Shown piece by piece: positions 56,498 through 63,787 of a stretch of DNA of 64,000 bases. Positions within the stretch are counted from its first letter, which is position 1, and every line of letters begins with the position of its first letter. The notes under the pieces are model-generated. The model did not search any database and had not been told where the DNA came from. It saw only the letters and a list, made by a program, of their open reading frames with translations. The DNA comes from Cryobacterium sp. BB307 (GTDB lineage: Bacteria; Actinomycetota; Actinomycetes; Actinomycetales; Microbacteriaceae). The translations under genes and the position numbers were made by a program. The DNA lies in assembly GCF_012274275.1 (NCBI RefSeq), contig NZ_JAANZA010000002.1:248001-312000 (forward strand). Reading direction: 5' to 3'.

Positions 56498-57132
56498 AAC
56501 TGGATCACCCGGTCGCAGCGGGCCACCAGGGCGGGGTCGTGGGTGGCGACGATCACTGTCGATCCGGAGACGGCGTGGGAGCGCATCGCATCTACCACCA
56601 CGGTCGCCGAGTCCTGGTCGAGGTTGCCGGTGGGCTCGTCGGCCAGCAGGATCCGAGGCCGGTTCAGCAGCGCTCGGCAGAGCGCGATGCGCTGCGCCTG
56701 CCCGCCGGAGACCTGCCCGGGCTTGTGGGTGGCGCGCAGGTCGACCCCGAACTGCGCCATCAGCTCCAGCGCCCGCGCCTTCGCCTCCTCCCGCGGCTGA
56801 CCGCGGTAGAGGGCGGTCTCGATCACGTTGTCGAGCACGGTGCGGGTGGCATCCAGCGCGGCGTCCTGGAACACGAACCCAAACAGGCCGGCCCGCATCC
56901 GGGCGCGTGCTGCGTCGCGCTGGGAGGCGGCGTCCGCCCCGTCCACCAGCACCTGCCCGGCGCGAGGCGCGAGCATCAGCCCGAGCAGGTAGAGCAGGGT
57001 CGACTTGCCGCGACCGGACGGGCCGGTGATCGCCACCACCTCGCCGGCCTCGAAGCGGGCGTCCCAGCCGTCGAGGATCGGCACGCCGCGGCCGTAGCCG
57101 AAGCTGATGCCGCGCGCCTCGAGCAGTGCCAT
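56494..57132 (-). CDS. ABC transporter ATP-binding protein, MacB/LolD-like
   Basis: A 212-residue ATPase: Walker A GPSGRGKST, Q-loop near LFGFVFQD, signature VSGGQAQR, Walker B ILLADEPTGNLD and the switch His in IVATHDPALV. The LADEPTGNLD form is usual for LolD/MacB/FtsE-type ATPases. ATG 57132 begins one base after the adaptor stop. The longer frame upstream is inside the adaptor gene. Genes adaptor-ATPase-permease are tightly coupled. Confidence 0.92.
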   Translation of the reverse strand: MALLEARGISFGYGRGVPILDGWDARFEAGEVVAITGPSGRGKSTLLYLLGLMLAPRAGQVLVDGADAASQRDAARARMRAGLFGFVFQDAALDATRTVLDNVIETALYRGQPREEAKARALELMAQFGVDLRATHKPGQVSGGQAQRIALCRALLNRPRILLADEPTGNLDQDSATVVVDAMRSHAVSGSTVIVATHDPALVARCDRVIQL

Positions 57133-57133
57133 C

Positions 57134-58219
57134 TCAGCCCTCGCTGGCGGGCACGCGCACTCGGACACCAGCCAAGACGCCCTCGATAACCGACATCCCG
57201 CGCGCGCTGGTCACCACCGTGACCGGATGGGACTCCCCCGCCTCATCGACCACCGACACCGCACCCCCGGCCGACGACAGCAAAGCGGCGCTGGGCACGA
57301 CGAGCCCCTGCACCGTCTCCACGGTGACGATCCTCGACCGCAGCAGCGTCTGCCCGGTGACCGGGATGGTCGCGCAGTCTTCGCCGCAGATCGACGCACC
57401 GTCGGCGCCGGCCAGTTTCACCACGGTGCCGGATGCCGGGTCGGTCACCCGGTCGACCACGAACGCCTCCCAGGTGCCTGCATCGGTGACAATCTCCACC
57501 CGGGTGCCGTTCGGCATCATCGCCGACTGGTTGTCGCTCACCGGCACGGTGAACGCCGGCTCGGCCGGCAGCCCGCGCACGACCGCCTCGCCCCCGGCCA
57601 GGCTCGCCCCGCGGTGGATCACCTCGGTATCGAGCGCCACCCGGGTCGGCAGGGCCGGCACGAACACGATGTCACCGGGTTGCACCACCCCATCCCTCGG
57701 GAGGCCGAGACTCTTCTGCCAGGCCCGCACCGCGGCATCCGTCGCCGGACCGAACTTGCCATCCGGCGTCGCCGTGAAGAACCCGAGCGCGGCGAGCATG
57801 CCCTGCAGCTGCTTCGTGTCGGTGCCATCCGTGCCGCGCGCCAGCGGCCGGAACCCCGGCACCGCACCCTGCCCGATCACCACCGGACGCAGATTCACCG
57901 TGTACAGAACCGACCCGTGGGTCACCTCGTCGCCGGCCGCGACATCCACGGTCGTCACCGTGCCGGATGCCTGATTCGTGCCCACCGGCACCGGTGTCCA
58001 CTCCGCCACCGTGTTCAGGTTAATGCTCGACCCGACCTCGCCCGGCACCACCTCGACGTAGGTGAATGGCGTGGACTCGAGCACATCCTTGGCGGGGGTG
58101 AGCACCGTCGCGCCCGCCCAGCCGATACCGGCGCCTGCGACCAGTGCGGCCACCGTCACACCGACCCAGCGGACCCAGCGACGGGATCGATGGCCGGTTA
58201 TCGAGTCGCCCTCACGCAT
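57134..58219 (-). CDS. Membrane-fusion adaptor with peptidoglycan-binding domain
   Basis: A 361-residue HlyD/MacA-like adaptor. A membrane helix (VRWVGVTVAALVAGAGIGWAGA) is followed by a beta domain (ASGTVTTVDVAAGDEVTHGSVLYTV), then a PG_binding_1 domain (about 130-180: TDTKQLQGMLAALGFFTATPDGKFGPATDAAVRAWQ) where Gram-negative adaptors have a coiled hairpin. Beta domains follow (TLLRSRIVTVETVQGLVVPSAALL). This should hold the transporter to the wall. CxxxxC in GASICGEDCATI is notable. AGGA precedes the ATG. It heads the ABC-lipoprotein operon. Confidence 0.88.
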   Translation of the reverse strand: MREGDSITGHRSRRWVRWVGVTVAALVAGAGIGWAGATVLTPAKDVLESTPFTYVEVVPGEVGSSINLNTVAEWTPVPVGTNQASGTVTTVDVAAGDEVTHGSVLYTVNLRPVVIGQGAVPGFRPLARGTDGTDTKQLQGMLAALGFFTATPDGKFGPATDAAVRAWQKSLGLPRDGVVQPGDIVFVPALPTRVALDTEVIHRGASLAGGEAVVRGLPAEPAFTVPVSDNQSAMMPNGTRVEIVTDAGTWEAFVVDRVTDPASGTVVKLAGADGASICGEDCATIPVTGQTLLRSRIVTVETVQGLVVPSAALLSSAGGAVSVVDEAGESHPVTVVTSARGMSVIEGVLAGVRVRVPASEG

Positions 58220-58417
58220 GGTTCATCCTGACACAGCCAGAGCCCGAGCGCTGGAACGGTGAGTCAAGTCGCGTGTCGAATAGTCGACGATATGGGCAAG
58301 CTCTTTGCGTTTCGTACCTGCTCGCAACATTGAAAGCGTCCAGTGATCTGGCCTATGGGTATGGTGCGGTGCAGAGTGTTGGGTAGAACTCCGATTCACG
58401 GACAGACGGGTGGATAG

Positions 58418-59065
58418 ATGCGGGGTGGCACTAGATCTACATCCCTCTTCGGAGCCCTCGTGGGCGTCTTGATTCTCGCCATCGCGACGACCGGTTGTGC
58501 CACAACTGAGGCGGATGGCGATCCAGTAGATACAACGTCCTCGCTGACCGACGCGCAGATCATTGAGGAGTCTCTCGACCAACACTGGAACCAAGTTCAG
58601 ACGCAGTACCCGTCTGCTGTGAGGCCGTCCGTCGAGATCGTCCGAACCATCTCAACAGATGAGTGGGCTCAAGTGATGGCGGATTGCCTGACCGAAGAAG
58701 GCTTCTCCAGCGTTCGAGCAAACGACGACGGCTCCATTGAGTGGGGAGATATTTCGCAAGTACAGGCTTTTGATGTCGCCCGCTACGTCTGTACTGCGAA
58801 GTTCCCACGGGACCCGAAATACCAGCGCCCACTAACCGACGCGCAACTCGATCGGCTCTATTTGTACTATGTGGGCGATCTCACGGAATGCTTGACGGGC
58901 CTCGGGTACCAGATATCGCCGCCGCCGAGCCAACAAGTATTTCGTGAGACATACTACGAGGACGCCTGGCTACCGATCGCAGATGCGGCATCTCGGGCCG
59001 ACTCTCCTGAAAAGTGGGCGGAGATAGTAAGAAGGTGCCCGCAGGCCCCCGATGACCTGTACTAA
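58418..59065 (+). CDS. Paralogous four-cysteine lipoprotein, copy 3
   Basis: A 215-residue lipoprotein, first of four on the + strand, divergent from the ABC operon (198 bases between starts). Signal and lipobox: LVGVLILAIATTGC. Core: YPSAVRPSVEIVRTI, ADCLTEEGF (Cys 1), YVCTAKFPRDPKY (Cys 2), LYLYYVGDLTECLTGLGYQISPPPSQQVF (Cys 3), RRCPQAPDD (Cys 4). Very close in pattern to copy 2. No strong ribosome site; the upstream region contains an AATAGTCGACGATA stretch built around GTCGAC that may be a regulatory site. Function unknown. Confidence 0.8.
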   Translation: MRGGTRSTSLFGALVGVLILAIATTGCATTEADGDPVDTTSSLTDAQIIEESLDQHWNQVQTQYPSAVRPSVEIVRTISTDEWAQVMADCLTEEGFSSVRANDDGSIEWGDISQVQAFDVARYVCTAKFPRDPKYQRPLTDAQLDRLYLYYVGDLTECLTGLGYQISPPPSQQVFRETYYEDAWLPIADAASRADSPEKWAEIVRRCPQAPDDLY

Positions 59066-59142
59066 ATATTGACGAGGTCGAGCATTCCTGCCGCCTCGAA
59101 AAATGTCATCTCCATGGGGACTCGAACGTGGTGTTGAAAGCA

Positions 59143-59148
59143 TAGGCT
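59143..59148 (+). promoter_or_regulatory. Candidate -10 box of lipoprotein copy 4
   Basis: TAGGCT matches TANNNT and ends six bases before ATG 59155, suggesting its own leaderless transcript. Confidence 0.45.
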
Positions 59149-59154
59149 CGGCTC

Positions 59155-59862
59155 ATGACTGAGCCATTGTCGGAATCGAGTGAGACGACGGCGTCTCGAC
59201 GGTGGGCTCCGACCGCAAGGCTGCCAAGAGCCCTATGCGGAGCAGCGAGCGCACTCCTGGTCGCCGTGGTCTTGACCGGTTGCGCTTGGGGAGGCGTTGA
59301 TGACGAGCGAGAGGCAGCGCCCGACATCTCGCCCCAAGAAGCCTTTGACTATGACGAGTACTTGGTTCTTCAGCAAGCCAGTGGGATCACCAACCCGCCA
59401 CCGACCACGATGGTGCGGTTGATTTCCGTCAACGAGGCCAACACCGTGTGGTCCGACTGCATGCACGAACAGGGCTACAACGTCTTCGTCACCTTCGACG
59501 GGGGTCAGGCTGCGCCCGTCGACCTGCCCGAGAGTCAATACGAGGCTTACGAGCTGGCCAACTACATCTGTTACGCCAGGTATCCCGTGGACCAGTCCAC
59601 TATCCCGGTTTTCGGCGACGAGCAGATCAACATCCTTTACAGCTACTACGTCGACCACCTGGTGCCTTGTCTAGAGGCCAACGGTTATCCGATTGAGTAT
59701 GTCCCCAGCAAAGCCACATTCCGAGCCACGTTTGAGTCCGATCAATGGGCCCCATACGGAGCGGTGGATGCCGCGCGGATTAGTGACGAGGACTGGCAGT
59801 CGCTTAACGAGTCCTGCCCGCAACGGCCGCCCGACGACATCCTCTACCCGTCGGACGAATAA
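59155..59862 (+). CDS. Paralogous four-cysteine lipoprotein, copy 4
   Basis: A 235-residue lipoprotein. A 26-residue basic/hydrophilic N-terminus precedes the hydrophobic core and lipobox (ASALLVAVVLTGC). Core: PPTTMVRLISV, SDCMHEQGY (Cys 1), YICYARYPVDQS (Cys 2), ILYSYYVDHLVPCLEANGYPIEYVPSKATF (Cys 3), QWAPYG and ESCPQRPPDD (Cys 4). The first helix motif is altered compared with copies 2, 3 and 5 (no WxxV before the Pro). Function unknown. Confidence 0.8.
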   Translation: MTEPLSESSETTASRRWAPTARLPRALCGAASALLVAVVLTGCAWGGVDDEREAAPDISPQEAFDYDEYLVLQQASGITNPPPTTMVRLISVNEANTVWSDCMHEQGYNVFVTFDGGQAAPVDLPESQYEAYELANYICYARYPVDQSTIPVFGDEQINILYSYYVDHLVPCLEANGYPIEYVPSKATFRATFESDQWAPYGAVDAARISDEDWQSLNESCPQRPPDDILYPSDE

Positions 59863-59984
59863 CGGGTGGCACCGCCTTGCACAGCGTCTCCCCTCACCCG
59901 CGACGACGTGTCTGGTCATGCATACGAGCCGTGCGTCGGATTCAACTGCGATCGCCCGTACCAGCGACGACGGTTTACCGAGGA

Positions 59985-60635
59985 ATGTGCCTCCGAGTAA
60001 GCAAGTGGCTGCTGTCGTTCCCGGCTCTACTCTTTGCGGCTTCGCTAGTTGGCTGCGCCCCGCAGGAGCGGGCGCCGGCTCCGAACGTTGAGCCCTTGAG
60101 CGAGGCGGCGCGGGAGGTGGCGTATCGTGATCACGTTCTCTATGAGCGGGACCGCGTTGAGTGGCTACACCCGGGGGCTGTCATCCCCGACGTGGAGCGA
60201 GTGCGATTCGTGTCGGCTACCGAGTGGGCGCTTGCCATGGCTGAATGCATGGTCGGTGAGGGTTTCCAGGTTACGGCGCGGCCCGATGGGGGCATCCACG
60301 CCGAGCTCGTCCCACCTGAGCAGGGTGAAGCTCAGGCGATCGCCTTCTATGTCTGCTCGGTGCGTTACCCGATCGACCCGATCTACTTGGTTCCCTTGGC
60401 CGAGGACCAGATGTATTACCTCTACGACTATTACGTGCTCGAACTTGTCCCCTGTCTTGAGGCCGAGGGCCATGCGATCAGCGAACCTCCGTCGTGGCAG
60501 GTGTTTCGCGACGGATATCTGACTGACCCGTGGTCCCCGTACTCCGACCTGCCGCCCAGTGACGAGGACGACTGGATCGCGATCAATGAGAAGTGCCCGC
60601 AACAGCCTGCGAACCTCTTTGGGCCCGGCACCTAG
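59985..60635 (+). CDS. Paralogous four-cysteine lipoprotein, copy 5
   Basis: A 216-residue lipoprotein: signal LLSFPALLFAASLVGC, then HPGAVIPDVERVRFV, AECMVGEGF (Cys 1), YVCSVRYPIDPIY (Cys 2), YLYDYYVLELVPCLEAEGHAISEPPSWQVF (Cys 3), PWSPYSD and EKCPQQP (Cys 4). ATG 59985 gives a normal signal peptide; GAGGA is only one base before it, so an alternative start is possible. It is 122 bases after copy 4 and may share its transcript. Confidence 0.78.
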   Translation: MCLRVSKWLLSFPALLFAASLVGCAPQERAPAPNVEPLSEAAREVAYRDHVLYERDRVEWLHPGAVIPDVERVRFVSATEWALAMAECMVGEGFQVTARPDGGIHAELVPPEQGEAQAIAFYVCSVRYPIDPIYLVPLAEDQMYYLYDYYVLELVPCLEAEGHAISEPPSWQVFRDGYLTDPWSPYSDLPPSDEDDWIAINEKCPQQPANLFGPGT

Positions 60636-60703
60636 CGGCCGGCGGCCTCGCACAATCCTGGCTGCTACGACCCACACATCTGTCCAATCGTTCGCCAGGA
60701 CAG

Positions 60704-60709
60704 TAGGGT
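60704..60709 (+). promoter_or_regulatory. Candidate -10 box of lipoprotein copy 6
   Basis: TAGGGT matches TANNNT and ends six bases before ATG 60716, the same spacing as at copy 4. Confidence 0.45.
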
Positions 60710-60715
60710 GAGCGG

Positions 60716-61399
60716 ATGTCAGCACTTTCCATGCGTCGAAAGACTGCTTCGACAGCGAAGCGGGAGCGCCGTACGTTCGATCGGGTTGCGCTGCTTCTTG
60801 CCACGACTTGTGCCGGACTTTTCCTGCTGACCGCCTGCACCGTTTACGACACGCATGCATCTCCGCCATCGCCACCTGCAACCCCGTCGTCTGACCAACC
60901 GTTCAACGCGATGGATCTGGCCGCCGACATTGCATGGGAGAAAGTCTTGGTCAGATTCCCTGACGCGACCCGACCGGATGTCCATTACATCCGCACACCT
61001 GAACACGACGCATACATGGCAACCATCGTCGATTGCCTGTCGGACGAGGGTGTCGAGGCAGCCCTCGCTGAGAACGGCGGTGGCTACGAGTTTCTTAATG
61101 GGTACACCGAGCAGGTGGCTGTCGCCGAGTACATCTGCAATGTGATGTACCCGATCGACCCATCGCTCTACCCGATCGCAACCAAAGATCAGATCGGGCA
61201 GATATACGACTACTTCGTGACTGGGCTCACCCCATGCCTGGAGCGGGAGGGGCATGAGATCGACGCGCCACCGAGCCGACAATACTTCGTCGACAACTGG
61301 CCCCATGCCGGTTGGAACCCCTACTTCAGCGTTGACACTTCGGACCCAGACCGGACGACCATCCTCGAAGAGAAGTGCCCTCCGGTTTGGCCAGGGTAG
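60716..61399 (+). CDS. Paralogous four-cysteine lipoprotein, copy 6
   Basis: A 227-residue lipoprotein: basic N-terminus, core LLLATTCAGLFLLTAC, Pro/Ser linker, then FPDATRPDVHYIRT, VDCLSDEGV (Cys 1), YICNVMYPIDPSLYP (Cys 2), QIYDYFVTGLTPCLEREGHEIDAPPSRQYF (Cys 3), GWNPYFS and EKCPPVWP (Cys 4). The ending CPP replaces CPQ. The LysM lipoprotein follows 14 bases later and is probably on the same transcript. Confidence 0.8.
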   Translation: MSALSMRRKTASTAKRERRTFDRVALLLATTCAGLFLLTACTVYDTHASPPSPPATPSSDQPFNAMDLAADIAWEKVLVRFPDATRPDVHYIRTPEHDAYMATIVDCLSDEGVEAALAENGGGYEFLNGYTEQVAVAEYICNVMYPIDPSLYPIATKDQIGQIYDYFVTGLTPCLEREGHEIDAPPSRQYFVDNWPHAGWNPYFSVDTSDPDRTTILEEKCPPVWPG

Positions 61400-61413
61400 A
61401 GTCCCGGCGGCGC

Positions 61414-62193
61414 ATGACACGAAGCCGCGCAGTATTGGGAATGTCCCTTGTCGCGGTGCTGCTGGTCTCCTGCAGCGCCCTCGGGGATGCACCAACTCGG
61501 GCAACGGAATCCCCGGTGGCGACCGCCCAGCCGACCGCCCTGCCGACCGCCAAGCCGCAGCGCATTCCCCAGGGTCTGGTCGCGTCGGGCACATTTCACT
61601 CGACTGATGGGACCACGACGGGCGCCGTCGACGTTGTCGTGAACGGGCACGTTGCCGAACTCGAACTCCGCGACCTCGTGTCGACCCATGAGCGGCTCGG
61701 CGTGCGTGCACCGCTCCGCGACTCAGAAGGGGACCCCTGCGTGGACAGTCACGCGTTTGCGTTCACCGACATCGTCGCGGGCACCCCGACCGACCCGCTG
61801 ATCATGCCCTTGTCGTTGGGTCGCGGCGACCCGACATTCATCAGCGAGATCGCCCTGACGACAATGACCCAAGCGGATGGCAGCAGCCACTGCATCAACC
61901 TAGTCGTGGCCCGCGCCCCGCTCGTGTGGACCTTCGGCCCCCTGCGTCCTTACCTCGACACTCTCGTCGACGACGGGATCCGGGGTGGCGCGAGCGGCGA
62001 AGTGGTCTTCGATGCAACTGGCCGCCCGGTGACCTACACCGTTGCCCCGAACGACCTGCTCCCGGAGGTGGCCGGCCGGTTTGGTATCACTGTCGACGAT
62101 GTGTTTTACCTCAATCCCGCCCGTGGTCCGTCGCCTCAGGATCCGATGCTGTATGTGGGCGAGGTGCTCAACCTGAACTTCCGCGAACGGTGA
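61414..62193 (+). CDS. LysM-domain lipoprotein
   Basis: A 259-residue lipoprotein (signal LGMSLVAVLLVSC) with a Thr/Pro/Ala linker, an unknown beta-rich middle (GTFHSTDGTTTGAVDVVVNGHVAELELRDL; Cys in GDPCVDS and SSHCINL), and a C-terminal LysM-like motif (YTVAPNDLLPEVAGRFGITVDDVFYLNPARG, then LYVGEVLNLNF). LysM binds peptidoglycan or chitin. ATG 61414 was chosen over codons inside copy 6. Its position after the paralog array, with the peptidoglycan-binding adaptor nearby, points to the cell wall. A terminator follows. Confidence 0.8.
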   Translation: MTRSRAVLGMSLVAVLLVSCSALGDAPTRATESPVATAQPTALPTAKPQRIPQGLVASGTFHSTDGTTTGAVDVVVNGHVAELELRDLVSTHERLGVRAPLRDSEGDPCVDSHAFAFTDIVAGTPTDPLIMPLSLGRGDPTFISEIALTTMTQADGSSHCINLVVARAPLVWTFGPLRPYLDTLVDDGIRGGASGEVVFDATGRPVTYTVAPNDLLPEVAGRFGITVDDVFYLNPARGPSPQDPMLYVGEVLNLNFRER

Positions 62194-62228
62194 GCCGCCT
62201 GCGACGCAATCGCTCCGACGCAAGACAA

Positions 62229-62262
62229 AGCCCGGCCCGAGGCGTTCGCCTCGGGCCGGGCT
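62229..62262. terminator. Two-way terminator after the LysM lipoprotein
   Basis: Perfect 16-bp stem AGCCCGGCCCGAGGCG with a two-base loop between convergent genes. Confidence 0.85.
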
Positions 62263-62296
62263 GGTCATCGGTTCGGTTCGCGGGAATCCGCGTCCG

Positions 62297-63538
62297 TCAT
62301 TTCTCCGGCGGGTACCACCCCGATCCGGTGCCGGTCGCGTAGCCATCAGCCGTGACCGACACGGTGGCGGTGTGCGGGCGGCCGAAGTCGTAGACGACGT
62401 TGTTGAAGGTGCTGTTATCCCCGACGTTGAACGAGATCACGATCGGGTCGTAGGCTGCTCCGCGGTTCAGGGGTGCGGTCGAGCGGAAGGTCCAGGTCGT
62501 TACCATGGATGGGTCCGAGACGGTGGGATCCCCAACGAGTTCCCACGCGCTGTTCCCGAGAGAACCGTACTGTCCAACCGGAATCCAAGAGAAGAATCGG
62601 TCCTGAGGCGTCATCGTCATGGTGACGGTGGCAACCGCGGCGTCGCCAGCACCAGCACCGGACAGGGAGACCGGCACCGTTACCGTCAACACTTCATTGC
62701 CGGCCGCCTGAGTGATCGGCACGGTCCTCCTCGCCTCGTAGCTCGTCGGATGAGCGAAGGGGCCCACCCACTTGTGCCAGCTCGGGTCGGGAGGCGTCAG
62801 GCCACGAGCAAGAGTGCCGAACAGTGACGCCTCGAACGTCACGGTCCCGACGTTGGCAGCGGTCAGGTGCTGCAACGCGTTCGAGAGAGAGACGCACTGG
62901 CCCTGGTTGCTGAACAGCGTGCCGAAGCTCTCCCATCCACCGGCCATGCAGTCCGCCTTGGTCAGCGATACGGTCTCCAGCCGGAAGAAGGCATCCGAGC
63001 CGCTGTCGATGCCGTTCCAGATGGCCTTGTTCACAAACTCCAAGGAGTGCGATCCAGGACCAACATAGAAGGTGCCCTGGCTGAACGTCGGGTCGGTCAT
63101 CGAGATGTCGGCACGGGCAATGGCCGACAAGTAGAAACGGGTCGGACACGTGCGGAGCTCTGCAGGGATCTCGGAAGTGGTACCGATGAGCACGCCGTTG
63201 TCGAAGACGGAGAACTCATCGCCGTGGCAGAACGAGTCGGTGACCGTCACCTTCGTCAGCTTGGTGGTCTCGAAGACGTACGGCCCGTCGACTGTGCCGC
63301 CGCCCACGCCGCCCTGGGTCGTGAACTGCTGCCATCCCGTGTCGACGATGGTGTTCGTGGTCGCGCTTGCCGTCGTTGGCGAGGCAACCACCATGAGGGC
63401 GAGTGAGGCGAGCACCGCTAACAGTCGTGTCCGCACGGCTCGCATGGGCGTCCCGGCCAGCTGAGCCGCGGCGCGCGTCTCCCGGTGTCGGTTCTTGTCT
63501 GGAGGGTCTTCCGGTTGGACGGTGGCTAACGTGAACAT
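62297..63538 (-). CDS. Large secreted protein of unknown function
   Basis: A protein of up to 413 residues. A signal peptide (RLLAVLASLALMVVASPTTASA) follows about 30 extra residues if ATG 63538 is used (AAGAGA upstream); ATG 63445 gives a compact signal but no ribosome site. The first domain has KVTVTDSFCHGDEFSVFDNGVLIGTTS, a pattern seen in secreted proteins of bacteria and fungi. Further parts contain DCMAGGW, a Cys near NQGQCVSLS, and Ser/Thr-rich beta strands (VTVPVSLSGAGAGDAAVATVTMTMTP). It is probably an exported, non-enzymatic envelope protein, but I cannot say more. Confidence 0.72.
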   Translation of the reverse strand: MFTLATVQPEDPPDKNRHRETRAAAQLAGTPMRAVRTRLLAVLASLALMVVASPTTASATTNTIVDTGWQQFTTQGGVGGGTVDGPYVFETTKLTKVTVTDSFCHGDEFSVFDNGVLIGTTSEIPAELRTCPTRFYLSAIARADISMTDPTFSQGTFYVGPGSHSLEFVNKAIWNGIDSGSDAFFRLETVSLTKADCMAGGWESFGTLFSNQGQCVSLSNALQHLTAANVGTVTFEASLFGTLARGLTPPDPSWHKWVGPFAHPTSYEARRTVPITQAAGNEVLTVTVPVSLSGAGAGDAAVATVTMTMTPQDRFFSWIPVGQYGSLGNSAWELVGDPTVSDPSMVTTWTFRSTAPLNRGAAYDPIVISFNVGDNSTFNNVVYDFGRPHTATVSVTADGYATGTGSGWYPPEK

Positions 63539-63587
63539 GGTTTCTCTTTTCTACGGGTTAGAAGGCGACAGGCCTGGATTGGCCAGG

Positions 63588-63621
63588 GCTTCTAATAACA
63601 GCGAACTTTAACGTTAGAAGC
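63588..63621. promoter_or_regulatory. GCTTCTAA/TTAGAAGC inverted repeat, possible operator
   Basis: Perfect 8-bp arms (63588-63595 and 63614-63621) in the region between the secreted protein and the nitrilase gene; a further TTAGAAG occurs at 63558-63564. The location fits a regulator binding site for the secreted protein gene. Nothing else stands out in these 249 bases except the nitrilase promoter. Confidence 0.4.
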
Positions 63622-63744
63622 TACCATGTCTTTTGCTCGCTTTGAAGCCCCCAGTTGCACGGCTTCTTGGGCTGGACAGGAGAAGCTTCGAAGGTGCGGA
63701 TGCGGTTGCGCGGCTGGCGGCGCGGACCCCGCCTCAATACTCAG

Positions 63745-63750
63745 TACGCT
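63745..63750 (+). promoter_or_regulatory. Candidate -10 box of the nitrilase gene
   Basis: TACGCT matches TANNNT, 37 bases before ATG 63788; an AAGGA ribosome site lies between. Confidence 0.45.
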
Positions 63751-63787
63751 GACCAGAAGCAGCAGACACCAGCGAAGGACGCATCAA

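Noticed and set aside
54072-61399. Lactococcin-972-type bacteriocin locus
   Set aside because: The ABC genes could suggest it, but no small bacteriocin precursor or DUF1430-type membrane protein is present.
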